From NCBI RefSeq assembly GCF_964340395.1, contig NC_135557.1:18006730-18070729 (forward strand): a stretch of DNA of 64,000 nucleotides, written 5' to 3'. This DNA comes from Glandiceps talaboti. Its lineage: Eukaryota > Hemichordata > Enteropneusta > Spengelidae. The notes under the pieces were generated by a model. That model was not told where the DNA came from, did no database searches, and was given only the letters and a program-made list of their open reading frames with translations. Made by a program: the position numbers and the translations under genes. Positions 46,529 through 58,977 of this stretch are shown piece by piece (position 1 is the stretch's first letter; each line of letters opens with the position of its first letter).

Positions 46529-46897
46529 AGACGTAAAATAATTGTGTCGTTCCGATTACATTCAATTTTAGAATAGGTGGGGGTCGGTAGATTTTTTATT
46601 TTATTTTAATTTTTTTTTTCATATGTGAGTGTCTAGTTCAGGTAGTTATGTTTTCCGTTGTTTTCCATATGGTTTCTGTTTTATTGGTTTCTTCTCATCA
46701 AATGTACAGTCATTACAGATTTCAGTCTTTTTCAGATGATGTCTGTTTCCGCATCCACTATTTCTTGCGAGACTTCACAATTTTCGCAATTTTCTTATTT
46801 TTTTCTCTCGAATATGTGAAAGAAAGCTTAGGGTGGGCGTGAAAAGCTAGGTGGGGTCGGGTAACCGGAACCACACAACTTTTTGTATTTGGCCTTA
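46529..46897 (+). mobile_element. MITE family A, copy 6
   Basis: Starts AGACGTAAAATAATTGTGTC then GTTCCGATTACATTC; ends GGTAACCGGAACCACACAACTTTTTGTATTTGGCC. The ACAGATTGGAAGAACAG block is partly deleted. Confidence 0.85.
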
Positions 46898-49800
46898 GTG
46901 TTATTTTGAAGAATTTTTTTGTTCTTACACACACAGCGATATCTTGGTAAATGATATAATGCGATGTGATGTACGAGATAGATATTGACAACTGTTTTCA
47001 TGCACATACGTGCTTTGTGTGACCAAAAAACGCGGGAAGGCGAATTCTGACGACAGACCGGCTTCATCATGTCGCGCGCGATTACAGTTGATTAAATCAA
47101 TCGCCTAAACTTTACCAAACCTGTGTATTTTCCTAAATTGCTTCAAAATTAAACTCCTAAACTCGGACACCGTTGTTGAAAATTATAATATAGAGAGCAC
47201 GGGAGTCGTGCACACTCACTTGAAATGAAACGTCTGTATAATTTTGGCGGGAAAATGAGGTAAACACGACAAGTTAATCCATTAGAGATTCAGTATTTTT
47301 GGGAAGGGAGGAAATTAACGTACAATGGCCTCGAGCGATGCCCTAAATGATTTCATAAAATGTTATACCCATTTTGTGCAGACTATACATTTATTGTATA
47401 AAAGAGGGCGGAAATAATCATGTCGTAATTCGTGGTATCTGACGAAGAACAGAGAATTATACACGAGGCATAATTTATATTTGGCAACACATCTTGTTGA
47501 ATAGGTTGGTTGAGTGTATATAAAAACCCCTTTTATTAATGAGTGAAACTGAACAAAGAGATAACATTGATATATGTATATTCAACGTATACACAAGTAT
47601 GAGGGAGATCTCGACGACAGCCATCTGCCACTGTCCAAAATGGCGGACGCAGTGGATATGAATCAATAAAAGTGTAACATTTGTTCAGAACAAAATTCAC
47701 TATTACACAGCCTTTTGGTTAATAAATCAACATACTGTTACGCTAACACCTTAGAACGTACTTGAATATTGACATGTTTTGCCGTTAGCCAGTTGTTGTG
47801 AGCCACATCTCGGAATTCTCCTGCCAGGAGGAGTGAAATAACAAGCAAACGTACATAAATCGTAATTTACCAGTAAATTTTAATAGGTTTCCCGGTAATT
47901 GTATTTGTTATTAATTTCGTCTGTTATTTGACAAATTAAAGACACACAGGTGGTGTTTCTTTTTAGATGTTAGGTCTTCAACTCTAAGGAATTCGTATTC
48001 CCGAGTGTATCGTATAATGGAACTCACTGTCGTTCAGGGTGAATAACGAATTTCTGGCATATCTTTTTTGTTTGTTTCTTTATTTGCACATTGGTCTGAC
48101 ATTTTCGAAGAAAGGTCATATATGAACCCGGTACCGTAAATATTCAAATGATAGCCAAGAGAATAGTCGTGGGTTTTTTCTTCAAATCTACCGATCTTAT
48201 ACACCGAGCCTCTGGTCTATTCAAAGAGGTCAAAATGGTATTACATCCATTCCAGGTTCATTTGAGAAACGTAGGACCAATGTAACATGCATGTTCTCTC
48301 TTGTCTGCAGTTCTGCAGGTTAAAAATTTAAAACTGAAAATCTCACCCGTTTTAGACTTTTAGAAATGAATTTCATCATTTCAAGCCTAAAGTTAAACAT
48401 TGTAATAACCTTAAAACAGGGCTGTTTCTGTAATGTTTACGTCAAAGATGTAGACAAGTAAAGATGTACAAATAAAAGTACAGAAGAAGAATTATTTGAT
48501 CGAATGATTTTAGGAGGAAGGGGGAATTGTGATAAACTAAAAGGCGTATTCTACATACATACATACATACATACATACATACATACATACATACATACAT
48601 ACATACATACATAGATACATACATACATACATTTGATTTCGAGAATATATCAACTGTACTGTTTTGAACCCAACTAGCATCATTTACTTATCATCATGAT
48701 CATAAACGTGTGTTGAAAACGTGACTAACGTTTAAACAGCAACTATCATGAGCAAGGTAAAAAATTTCGTGTACCGTACAACCACACAAAAATGGTCGCC
48801 AACGTATGACGTAAGAAGAGCAGACGAACACTGTCCTGCCTAATTAGCTGCTTTCTCTGATAAACTTTCACTCACACGAAGAATAGATTTACACAGTATT
48901 TTTGTTACAATCGGTTTCAAATTTATACAGACAGAACAAAAAAATCTTCAAACAAATTAAGCAAGACCATAACTTGGAATTGAAAGTTTACTTAAAATAA
49001 CGAAGGAGTTCACAACATAGCGTTAAAGTATCACGTGACTTGCTATTTCATTGGGGGAAAAATTGTCAAATTAAATAACCTTTTGTCACAATTTTTAAAG
49101 TAATGTAAACTTCAAAGAGAATGTTGGTCGAATACGAGTGAAATACGTTCATTATGCTCAATGATCATACACTGCAACTGTTCAAGGATGTTGAAAAATG
49201 GCGGAGCAATAACCGTCTTTGGCTTTGCACATGCGTATATCGCCATCAAAAGTGGTCATTTCAGATTATTGTTATTGACCTATAACATTCATCAAACTAA
49301 CAGAAACAATCAGCGTCCGTAATAATCTTAGTTACCAAGACTTCACTGTGAGCTCTGACTTTGGCCGCCCGAGAGAAAGCGGAAGTCAGACCCCCGCAGT
49401 GTAGTCTGGGTAGCTGAGACTATGCGGACATTAAGTTTCAGTGGAAGTAACGTCAACACCTGACCTACTCGCACTTTTCCGCCAAAATTACGTAGACGAT
49501 TTTTTCTTCCTCGGCAATATTTTGGCATATTTCCTTTCTATTTTGGATTGAAATAAGAAAAACAACCTTTATTTTTGAATTTATGTCAAAATGTTGGCTA
49601 AAACATGATTTATACACCATCAAATCATAAACAAATATTGTAATTTCATCAAGATGTGAACTGTCAATTTGTGTAATATATCAAACTCATCTTACACAAA
49701 ACTAACACTGAGTTGTGGATAGTATTATTATCATGTGAGTATATTTCTTTAATCAAAATGTTATCACTCGCCCAGATGGCTTTTTAGCACCAAACCAAAT

Positions 49801-50755
49801 AAATAAAGGAATATTTTTTTATTGGGATAATTAAAACATGTTATTTTTATACTATCACTATCACTAAATTACCATAATTATGAGAAATATTGCACTTTTC
49901 CCAGCTCATTGATGTGAGAATTTTCAAAATATGAATTCCACACAATATCTTAGTGAAAATCGCATTAAGTAATCTTCTGCCGCAGAGGAGAATTTGGAGT
50001 AAACTCTTAAAATGTATACTTTCGAGGTAATTATTATACAACATCTGCAAAAAAGTAAACATTTCTTGTTTCTTTTAGTGTAAATTTTACAGCAATCATA
50101 TTACCTGTCAAACATAATCTTGTGTCGCAATGTTTACTATGAGTTTGTTATTACCAGTAGGAATCTTTGCCGAATGTTGACACTTACAGTTACTTTTCCC
50201 ATAAGTTTGACTTAAACGTACAGTAAAGTTATACCATAATCTTTCACAGTATCCAGAATCGACTGGAGAAAATGTTCACGTTCCTAAGCAAGTCAGTACC
50301 GAGACAGTAAAATAAGGGGGTCGGATAAAAATATCTACGACGTCCCCTAACAATACATGTCCAAAGATTACGTCCAGCTTTGCTTGTGTTAGGCTTGACA
50401 AGGTTTAATTATCTCACTACGCTTATGTGCGTTTTTGAACATTTGCAAAGTTGGTACAACCACAAAGGTTTTGGTGCGACTGGTTGGTGAGTAGTTAGTA
50501 TACACATTACTATTTACTCACGTCGATCAAACGCCACAGTACAGCTATCTACGACTAGTCATTGTGATTATGCAGTTGTCAAATAGTGGGCTGCAACATT
50601 ACATTAGTTATCAAATATCGATCCGTGGAGATGTTCATAGTAGGTGTCTGGGAACGAGGATGTATTCTAGTGTCGTCAAAAAATTCAGTTTGTGGTGGTC
50701 CGATGACGTCAGTTTGTAGGAGATACAGCTTCGTTATGAGACGAATGAATATAGA
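46898..50755. other. Intergenic / 3' flank of NHLH gene
   Basis: No protein gene supported. It contains a (CATA)n array at 48,553-48,632, AAAATGGCGGA motifs at 47637-47647 and 49195-49205, and GGCGGGAAAA near 47,245. A possible poly(A) signal for the minus-strand NHLH transcript (AATAAA read on the minus strand) lies at 49817-49822, about 0.9 kb past its stop; assignment is uncertain. Confidence 0.5.
48553..48632. repeat. (CATA)n microsatellite
   Basis: About 20 CATA units, one interrupted by GATA. Confidence 0.97.
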
Positions 50756-51103
50756 TTAAACATCAAGGACATGGTTCAGATAAGATATATAACAGATAGC
50801 TAAACGTAGAATCTCTATTTTAGACAGCTTTTTGTCTGGTGGCAATGTTGGTAACAATTTCCTAAGTTCTCCAAAAGCAACATTGAATGCTTCAACACGT
50901 ATCCTTTCCCGCGTTGCATGAGCTGTTCTGTACTTTGCCGTAGCTCTTCGACGTCTGCGTCTTTCTTCTCGTGTTAGATGGGCTTCTTTTCTCCCGTTCA
51001 CACCCATATTTTCGTTCTCGTTTTGAATCTCGTTGTGATTTTCCTTGACTTCTGCTTCAGATGAGATTTCATCCGGTTCCTGTTTTATCGCAGGTAGCAC
51101 CAT
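50756..51103 (-). CDS. NHLH: NHLH (HEN1/HEN2) bHLH transcription factor
   Basis: Complete single-exon 115-codon frame. The last 60 residues are the nearly invariant NHLH/HEN basic helix-loop-helix region: [20 protein letters not shown], basic region about 58-70 with the E-box contact residues E66 and R69, helix 1 about 71-85, loop with LPPDKK, and helix 2 ending at the terminal YLNHVLDV, the family's usual C-terminus. The N-terminus is acidic and Asn/Glu-rich. IKQEPDE at 6-12 fits a sumoylation motif followed by acidic residues. Vertebrate NHLH1/2 are slightly longer, with all the difference in the N-terminal part. In animals the family acts in the nucleus of differentiating neurons and binds CAGCTG-type E-boxes, usually with class I bHLH partners. 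A good acceptor (TATCATTTCAG, exon edge 51178) suggests a 5'UTR intron. Very confident of family; vertebrate-type 1 or 2 cannot be assigned. Confidence 0.97.
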   Translation of the reverse strand: MVLPAIKQEPDEISSEAEVKENHNEIQNENENMGVNGRKEAHLTREERRRRRRATAKYRTAHATRERIRVEAFNVAFGELRKLLPTLPPDKKLSKIEILRLAICYISYLNHVLDV

Positions 51104-51178
51104 CTTACGGCGTACGTCACGACGTATTGTCGTAAGACTGTCCCAAAATATGACCCAAAGGTAAACCTTCCAGCAGTT
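51104..51178 (-). other. Putative 5'UTR part of NHLH coding exon
   Basis: From the ATG back to a polypyrimidine-preceded acceptor (TTTTTCACTATCTGTATCATTTCAG on the minus strand). The upstream noncoding exon was not identified. Confidence 0.45.
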
Positions 51179-53360
51179 CTGAAATGATACAGATAGTGAA
51201 AAATATTATTTAGAAAAATTGAAATAAACCTATTCATATTTATTGATATATTGCTAAATACAATAAACCCATGGTCATTCGAAAACTATTCTTGAAATGT
51301 CAATCTTCTGATTTTTTCCATATTGTGTGAAAAAAACATTACGTCGACCTACGATTTGTGGATTGCTCCTGAACACACCATTTACAAAACAGTCAACATT
51401 GGCTGGTTCGTGTTGTCAGCCATACAATATTAATGTCGTCAGATTTTTTCGCGCCAGAATTTTAGTCTCAAAATGTTCCACTCCCTCGTCGCACAAGGCT
51501 GTATTCCGACAAACAAATGCCGAATGATAAGTAATTTTTACCGCCATCAGTTGTCTTGAATACGAAACCGTAGATTAAGATTTTTTTAGAAGATTAAAAT
51601 CTGACCTCATGTAAACCAGATAAGCTAGACAGAGAACATTTATTTCATTCGGCAGTTGACCCCTTTCTCTACAGGTCAAGATATAAGAAAAATTGGGTTT
51701 GACAAGTGCATTAACTGTAACGAGACTCACATTCAATATAATCACATAAGGTATTTGAAATAGAGGAAAGCCTCGAATGTTAATAGTCTTACACGTACAC
51801 GAATGTGGAGTTTTACATCTCAAAATGACAAGCTCACGAATTATCTAGACTGGTTTATTCCTTGTAAAGACCCTTTCCTTGTTATCGAGGGTAAGACAAG
51901 TAAAATTGATGACGATTGGTAGATTATGGGGTAAAACGAAACGAATAAAAGCATTGACGGAATTTCTGTTTTTCACTTTTCGGTCTGGAAAGAGTCTTAG
52001 GTAACCAACGGTGACGTCATTATTTTGGACAAGATTCTAGACCTATTATTTTGTCTTATATTTGCATCGATTGGCTCACGAGAAACACGTGACCTCAGCT
52101 GATTAAAGCCATGTTGGACTTTGCTGCACTTTATTTTATATTCCATTTTATCTTTATTTTTCAAGGATTCAACTTCTTAACCTTGAACTGGAGTTAACTA
52201 TTGGTGGTTGAGTCACGTGATACGATGCATCCAATGATGCTTGAATATAGATAGAATATGTCATAAAGAGATATAAAAAAACTCTTAAAGGGGTATAGTA
52301 TATAACTGTGGAATTTTGTTGTTTCTCATATCGAAATATCATTCTGTTAAAACATGTTGAACTTTGTCTAGAAATTGGTAGCGCCCTCATCAATTATTCA
52401 GCTCCGGAATAAAAATGATATCATGACGTAATTTTTTGGTTACCAAGAAAATATTCGGAAATGTCAGTCTCAGTTACCAAGTCTCTATAGGCACACCCAA
52501 TCACGTGGCTCATTCTACGGTGTCAATTACTCCTAGATAAGCTTATAGTATACTGTGTTATGGGTCAATGGTTGTCATAATGGGAAGAGAATCGCGAATA
52601 GTTACCAAATGCTCGAATGGTGAACGAAATACTTGTTCGTTCATGAAAATTGACGTGTTTCATACTTTGACTTTAGCCGACGCAAATGGGCCTCGGTTAA
52701 CGTTACAGAACATGCTCCTTTAATATGCTCCTACAATTAATCCTGATTCTCTTCTCCAACTGGCAAATCTATCGGCTGAAAACTTCGAAGCATAATCGCG
52801 GGAATCCTATCAACCCTTGATGTTTCCAACATGACTCATTCAACGCATGCGCATTGTCATTCACGCGCTCCCTGGAGAAAAGACGCTGATTAATTGTATT
52901 AAAACTTGCGCACGAATAATCTATGTACTAACTCTTGTATAAAAACAAGGCCACCTTTCGTACTTTTAATTTGGAACTAGGTTTAGCCCCGAGACAAACC
53001 AATATCACAAATTACAAATTAAACCATATGGCAATGCACAAACATTACACCCTTCCTCAGTGAAGCCAACGGCGAGGTTTTCAAATGGCCAAATACACGT
53101 ATTATATTATTAAAATGAACGTACCAAAGAATTATTCTCCTTCGCTTTAGCTGGTTAAAATGGAGTAATAAAGTCGAGTTGTGAATGTTTCAGAGTTACT
53201 GTTATTCTACGAAATTATTACAGGAAAATTGAAGTTGTCTTTGCTAATTTACCTCAGGTGACAAGTTATTTTTTTACACACACAGACAGCTTCAAATGCA
53301 AAGTGAATAATGAAGAATAGACATGCTTGTCACTGTGAGTCGGTAAGGAAACCTGCTCTG
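51179..53360. other. Upstream region of NHLH, possible regulatory DNA
   Basis: No coding gene supported. Sites: perfect CRE TGACGTCA at 52012-52019, E-box CACGTG at 52086-52091 and CAGCTG at 52096-52101 close together. These are sequence matches only. Confidence 0.4.
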
Positions 53361-53366
53361 TATGTA

Positions 53367-53399
<33 letters not shown>

Positions 53400-53540
53400 G
53401 TCTGTCTGTCTCTGTCTGTCTGTCTGTGTATGTATGTATGTATGTATGTATGTATGTATGTATGTATGTATGTATGTATGTATGTATGTTTAAATGTATG
53501 TATGTATGTATGTATGTATGTGTGTGTGTGTGTGTGTGTG
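53361..53540. repeat. (TG)n-(TCTG)n-(TATG)n-(TG)n compound microsatellite
   Basis: Simple repeats; the open frames are artefacts. Confidence 0.97.
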
Positions 53541-55566
53541 CCTCTCAATGTTACTGTGAAGTTGAAATGTGTCTATATTAATGTAAAAGACATTGAGTCC
53601 CATGAGAGAGAAACGTCAAGACAACTTTGATTTCCCTGTAAATTTCTTTAGCTCTAGCTCGGACAAGTATAGAATACATTATAGTTGTCTGAGCCTGGTT
53701 CTAGATACTGGCGGATCTGTAGTGTAACGTTTACACAAGATAAACGACACTTTGAAGTTTTGGTACATCCAGCAATTATCATTTATGTGACTGTGTAAAG
53801 AGACGAAATATATATCACGCAAACATTTAGGTGATTTTATACTAACAATTGACACAAATAGACCTAAGACATGATACTTGGCGATTTTTGTGGAACTATT
53901 TTTCCAAAAAAATTAGTTCTCAGGTTGGAATTGTACGTCCGCAACATGGTGGTTTTGAGTCAAATCCCACCGCTGCCATCAATGTTTTGAAGTTATATAT
54001 TCCATTTTGAATTTCATTCAGTCGGAAAATCATATGTACAGCAAAAGAGACATTGTCTTTTCAAAAGGAAACCAGTAAATTAACAACGTCTCGGTCATAA
54101 AACAGTTCATGTTTGAAAAGTCGGTTCTCCATTCTCAAATAAAATGTCCGTCTATTTCTTTTTATTGGTTGTAAAAGGTAAGGATAACATGTCGGTATAC
54201 AGAGATGTACCATACTAGATGAGATTTGACGAGACGAGATCTAGATGAGATGAGATGAGATGAGATGAGATGAGATGAGATGAGAGAGCAGTGTGCGGGT
54301 ATCTTTCGCCAATTTGGTCCAATAACAATAATATTTTGACTATTCCGAGGCTTAAAACGATTTATGTTTTGCAAATTTAAAGAAATTCTAATAAAAACAA
54401 CACTTGAGTGTTGTTCAATGCGTGTTGTTGTTGTTGGGTACCGTGTGAGTCTAAATATATATGCCCACTAAATTTCTGTAAACATGTTTTGTATCAACCT
54501 TCAGACTGAAAAGCAAAATGTGTGCCATTAAAATTGTTTTTTTACTGAGAAAATTGTCCCAAAAATAGGCATAATTGTGTTTGTTTTGTGCGGAAATGGT
54601 CAAATATGAGAGCAGCGTCCCTTGACAAAAACACGAACACGGAAATAGTGGTTTGGTTGGCCGACAGATGTCCGATCTGGCATGCTGTGTGCTGAGCTCG
54701 TTAGATAATTAGTTTTAATAACCGGCCTCTGTGGATTTCGTAGTTGTGTATCAATTAGTTGGCAAATTGTAGTGGTCATCCAATGATGACAAGAGGGAAG
54801 TGAGGTATGTTTTGTGCGTCAAATATACCAATTGATGCATGTAACCAAAATAATAAGACCATCGAAATATTTCGAAAGCTAAATTTCAAAATGGATACCA
54901 CGTGCTTGTTTCAGTGACGGTAGAGAGGGATTGTGTATGTGGTTCTGAAGCTTTAAAAATTGCATTCAAATACAAGCGATACAAAATACATTCGGGTTCT
55001 CTTTATTTGTTGCTATTGGCGCTAAATATCCCCTCCCCCCCCCCCCCCCAACACGTTTCCTTGCTCGATGACACGTTTTCACTTTGTTTTATGCGAATTA
55101 GTGCCCACACGACTAATAAAATGTTCGTTTGTCTTTATTCCCCCAAGCTATTCATTCCCGGAATAACTCGTTAATGTATTAGCATGGAAATAGTGTATAT
55201 TTACAACGTACTAGTTCAACCTGCACACGACCGTAACGAATTCCAACATTTTCAACTCCTAAAATATGGAACGAATATTCTTACGATCGATCTACCTGTA
55301 CATCCTTCCGCCGAGAACAGTACGTATTTAGTATCGACAAGCAAAACTCTATTTTTTCTGATTTTCTTTCGTGTACACCTTTACCAACTATTTCATGGAA
55401 ACTCAGAATACCCACACTGATAGAAATACACAGATAACAGAAGCCAAGAAAGAATACTGAAATACAAAATTAATTTCAGAAAACTTATGAGTTGAGTTCC
55501 ATATGCCTGTTAGTTTACATTCTTTTTATATCATACCCACTACAGTCGTACATCTAATTCTTAGAT
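53541..55566. other. Intergenic, no gene seen
   Basis: AT-rich sequence with a (GATGA)n tract at 54,238-54,287 and a C-run at 55,037-55,049. The open frames at 54902-55174 and 55184-55420 show no family signature. Confidence 0.5.
54238..54287. repeat. (GATGA)n pentanucleotide
   Basis: Nine to ten GATGA units preceded by GACGAGACGAGAT. Confidence 0.95.
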
Positions 55567-55993
55567 CGGCCACTCTAATATGACTGTTATAATGGAACTA
55601 AATTCTTATACTTAGGCCTCAGACTCCATCCCCACTCACCCCCTCTAACTACATTGGCCAAAATCGAAAATTGCTTCAGACAGCAAATCAATGTCAAATC
55701 TGTGTAGAAGTATATGTGGTGCTATGAATACAAAGCCAGTATGCAGTGAGGAAAAACAGTTCTTTTATTGACACTTTACTGCCATGCATTTACTATTATT
55801 TACCATTTACTACTTACTATTTACCAATTTCTCAATTCAGACATTTTTTAAAAAGAAATTGTTGCATTAGGGGTGAAAAGCATATTCCATTAAAAGTAAA
55901 ACTGATTTTGTAGGATGAGAACTAAAATGGCTAGACTCCCTAACCCCAAAGTAAAAGTAGTTATTTTATCCTTCACTAAGACAACTTTAGACC
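55567..55993 (-). mobile_element. MITE family C, second copy (reversed)
   Basis: Minus strand reads GGTCTAAAGTTGTCTTAGTG, CTTTTACTTTGGGG, AGCCATTTTAGTTCTCATCCTACAAAAT, GTTTTACTTTTAATG and CACCCCTAA. This is the same order as the left half of the 10.02-kb copy; the opposite end (55,567-55,620) keeps AACTAAATTCTTATACTTAGG. Confidence 0.68.
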
Positions 55994-56539
55994 ATCGACC
56001 ACAGAGTTCAGCTCATTTCGGGGTCTCTGACCAAACTAAATATGTACATAATTGCGTGTAACCTACCAGTGAAACGCGACTTCGCTAGAGTGATGTTCGC
56101 GTTGGTTGAGGTATGAAGCCGTCGTAGAATTTACTCCAGTGTGTTATCTCTGGAGAAAACAGCTAACCGTCACTTCGGATACTGTACTGGCCGACTGTTT
56201 ACAACTGCTTCACACTAGAGCGGTGATAATGAATTGATGACACAAACCGAAAAGTGTAAACTTCCCCTCCTCACAAATTCATTCCACAAACAATAAAGAA
56301 TAGTTCCCGGATGCTATAGATTAAAACTTGTCAATTTAAGATCTTATAATGAAGCAGTGTAAATGGAGGGATTACACGTGTTTTGTTCATTTATCCTTGT
56401 TTAGTTAATGTATGGCCGGAACACACACTAGCAACGACAAAAGACACCCTAATTATCTGTCTTCCTTTCACGTAATTTCGTTAATTTGATAGTGTTTCAA
56501 TTCGTTAATACGTCATCTTTGGCGTCTATCTTCATTTGT

Positions 56540-56735
56540 TCATCAACAGACCTTGGTGGAGGGTCTCTGGTTCACCTAGTCTATCTGCTAGACTTCGGAT
56601 GTTCTTCCGATACAATACGACACACGACCGAACATCGCTATCGAGGATGGAACCCGGGCACTTCGTTCGCTAATAGTATCGAAAGAAAGCCCGAACGTCT
56701 AGCAGCAAGACTATGGTTCACCGTAAACCTACAGT
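56540..56735 (-). mobile_element. tRNA-like SINE fragment (tentative)
   Basis: The minus strand contains AGTCTTGCTGCTAGACGTTCGGGC, then GTGCCCGGGTTCCATCC. This resembles a tRNA D-arm region and a T-arm/B box. AGTCTATCTGCTAGACTTCGG recurs in inverted arrangement about 100 bp away. The 94-residue plus-strand frame across it is probably not coding. Confidence 0.4.
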
Positions 56736-56770
56736 GCAACAGTTTTATACTACTACAGCTCAGACTATGA

Positions 56771-57957
56771 GTGATATGAGACTACAGTAACCATTTTGTC
56801 GTTCCAGTCTTACCTCAGAGTAGTAGTTTTTCTTATTTTTGTTTTTTTCCCACTTTTGTTGCTTTAAGTTTTACATAAGCAATTCACTCACGTAGTATGC
56901 GTAGTGTTACCTTCATTGGTACCGTATTTTATTCTCGTGGTAGCTATTCGATCTCTCGCTATGTTAGTTCCCACATATTGAAGCCATAAAACAGTAACCC
57001 CAAACAGAAAGTCGTGTGGTTGGACAACAAATCTGGCTATAACACAAATGTTTAGAATAGAGATCAAAATAATATCAAAGTTAAATATTAGAAATGGCCA
57101 CCGAATATGTTCCTTACTCTTTTGTAAAACTAAATAAATAACTTAATAACAAAAAAACCCACCTTGTTGGTTTCTATGAAAGCAAGAAAGTAAATTCATA
57201 AATTTCGTATCTATTTAAAAAAGATCAGAAATGACATTTCGTATGTATGACAAAGTCTTGCATGATTCAAATTATGGTGAACTTTCAAACGAATTGGTCC
57301 CCAAGGTGTTAATCTTCCTCATTTAGCCATTAACACAGCACACTATCTTGTTTGTGATCACTCAAAAACAACAGCTGATAAAAATTCATAGAAGAACCAT
57401 TGATGTTGAAAATAATTGAACAAAAAAAAGTGTGAGGCGGATTAGTCGTGATGATTTCACTAACGAACCTTTCTCTTCTAAGACAAAGTTAGATCTAATT
57501 ATTGTCGCGTGTCAGTGTTTGACGGATTACTACCAGTAGACGCCTTGATAGGATCTCACATCGTTATTTTTTCTAGTATTGTTAACGGTTAAACTAATTA
57601 GTTTTTGGAAGAATTGATGAACACGATTAATGAATTTGTAAACTACGGCGAGCAATGCGTCCTGGTTACAATAAAAATATATGTAGCTGTGGTCATGTAT
57701 AAACGGTTTAGAGCTACATTCCAACCATTATGACCGATTCAAAGCAAAATACATATATTCCTTTTTTTTTTAAATATGTGATTTTTTTTTAATTATTGAT
57801 TTTGACAAAGGTCATTAAGTTCCGGTCCTAACACCTATTACACCCCAAGCTAATTTGCTACATAGTTTTTGTTCAGTCAAATCCCTTTTAGAATACAAAT
57901 AAATGAAATAAGCCTTTGCAATTATGGGTAGCTTTAAACTTATACAATGTAGGGCTG
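56771..57957. other. Intergenic, no gene seen
   Basis: AT-rich, no repeats of note, no coding signal. Confidence 0.5.
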
Positions 57958-58003
57958 CATGCATACATACATACATACATACTTACTATGTCTGATTCGA
58001 CAA

Positions 58004-58034
<31 letters not shown>

Positions 58035-58063
58035 TGTATGTATGTATGTATGTATGTATGTAT
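57958..58063. repeat. (CATA)n followed by (TATG)n, inverted pair
   Basis: CATACATACATACATACATAC (57,962-57,982) and, after about 25 nt, an array of TATG (58,005-58,063). The two can pair as a stem. Confidence 0.95.
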
Positions 58064-58404
58064 AAAATGTTTCATTCTATCCAGTTTGATTCCTCGAAAC
58101 ATGAGATGATAAATATTTTCATTCGTGAACACTGTATTTTTAAATTTTTATCTGTCCTTTCAGTTGACAGTTCGTAACTATAGATATCTTAGCGAACAGT
58201 TTCCACGTATATAAACCCTTCAATCGCCACTGTGACGTATACATCCGTGTACTAAGTAATATTAACATTGCGTCTCTATATCCACACAATATATTAGACA
58301 ACCCAGGGCAGTCTATCACTCTTCTATTGTCGTTCAACAAAGTCTTTATAATCTCTAACAATTAAAATTAAACCCTAAAGCTGGAGAGAGAATGTAGAGA
58401 CTTA

Positions 58405-58555
58405 ATCTTGTCTAATCCCTCGCTATAATCCCCTTGTCATAGAAATCATCTTCCGACCGTAATCCCCTCGTGAGGATTTACTGCCTTTTCGGCGTTTTCT
58501 TTAAGTTCGTTTACGCACACGGTCGGTGCAAAGTGCATGTTGTCTAATCCGTTAG
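58405..58555. promoter_or_regulatory. Cluster of four TAATCC homeodomain sites
   Basis: TAATCC occurs at 58413-58418, 58426-58431, 58460-58465 and 58545-58550, all in the same orientation, inside a CpG-replete, non-repetitive segment about 7 kb upstream of the NHLH start. TAATCC is the core preferred by K50 homeodomains (Otx, Pitx, Gsc, Bicoid). Candidate enhancer only. The minus strand is also open for about 50 codons here (58,470-58,620), so a conserved exon is an alternative. Confidence 0.35.
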
Positions 58556-58787
58556 TTGGCTCTGTTGTGTCTCGCGCTCCAACGAAATATTCCGATATCT
58601 GTGAAGTTGAACACCTTCTCTAGGAATCATTTTTTCCTCCATTAGTCGCCAATCAAAATTTTCATTTTTTTTGTAAATTTCTGACACTTTCCAACTCAAT
58701 GGAATTTTAGCAATGAACTCGTTTGATACAAAACTTAAAGTGATACCATTTGGCAGAAATATAAATGGAAATAGTTGTCAATTTGTG

Positions 58788-58853
58788 GTATACATACATA
58801 CATACATACATACATACATACATACATACATACATACATACATACATACATAC
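58788..58853. repeat. (CATA)n microsatellite
   Basis: About 16 CATA units. Confidence 0.97.
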
Positions 58854-58977
58854 AAGTAATCCTGTTGATTATCAGTATAACAGTAAACAATTGAATACAT
58901 TAAAATCATCAATTTCGTGTGCAGTTTTTTATTTAAAAAACATCAAGTATTATAACTGCAACTCCAATTGTCAATGA

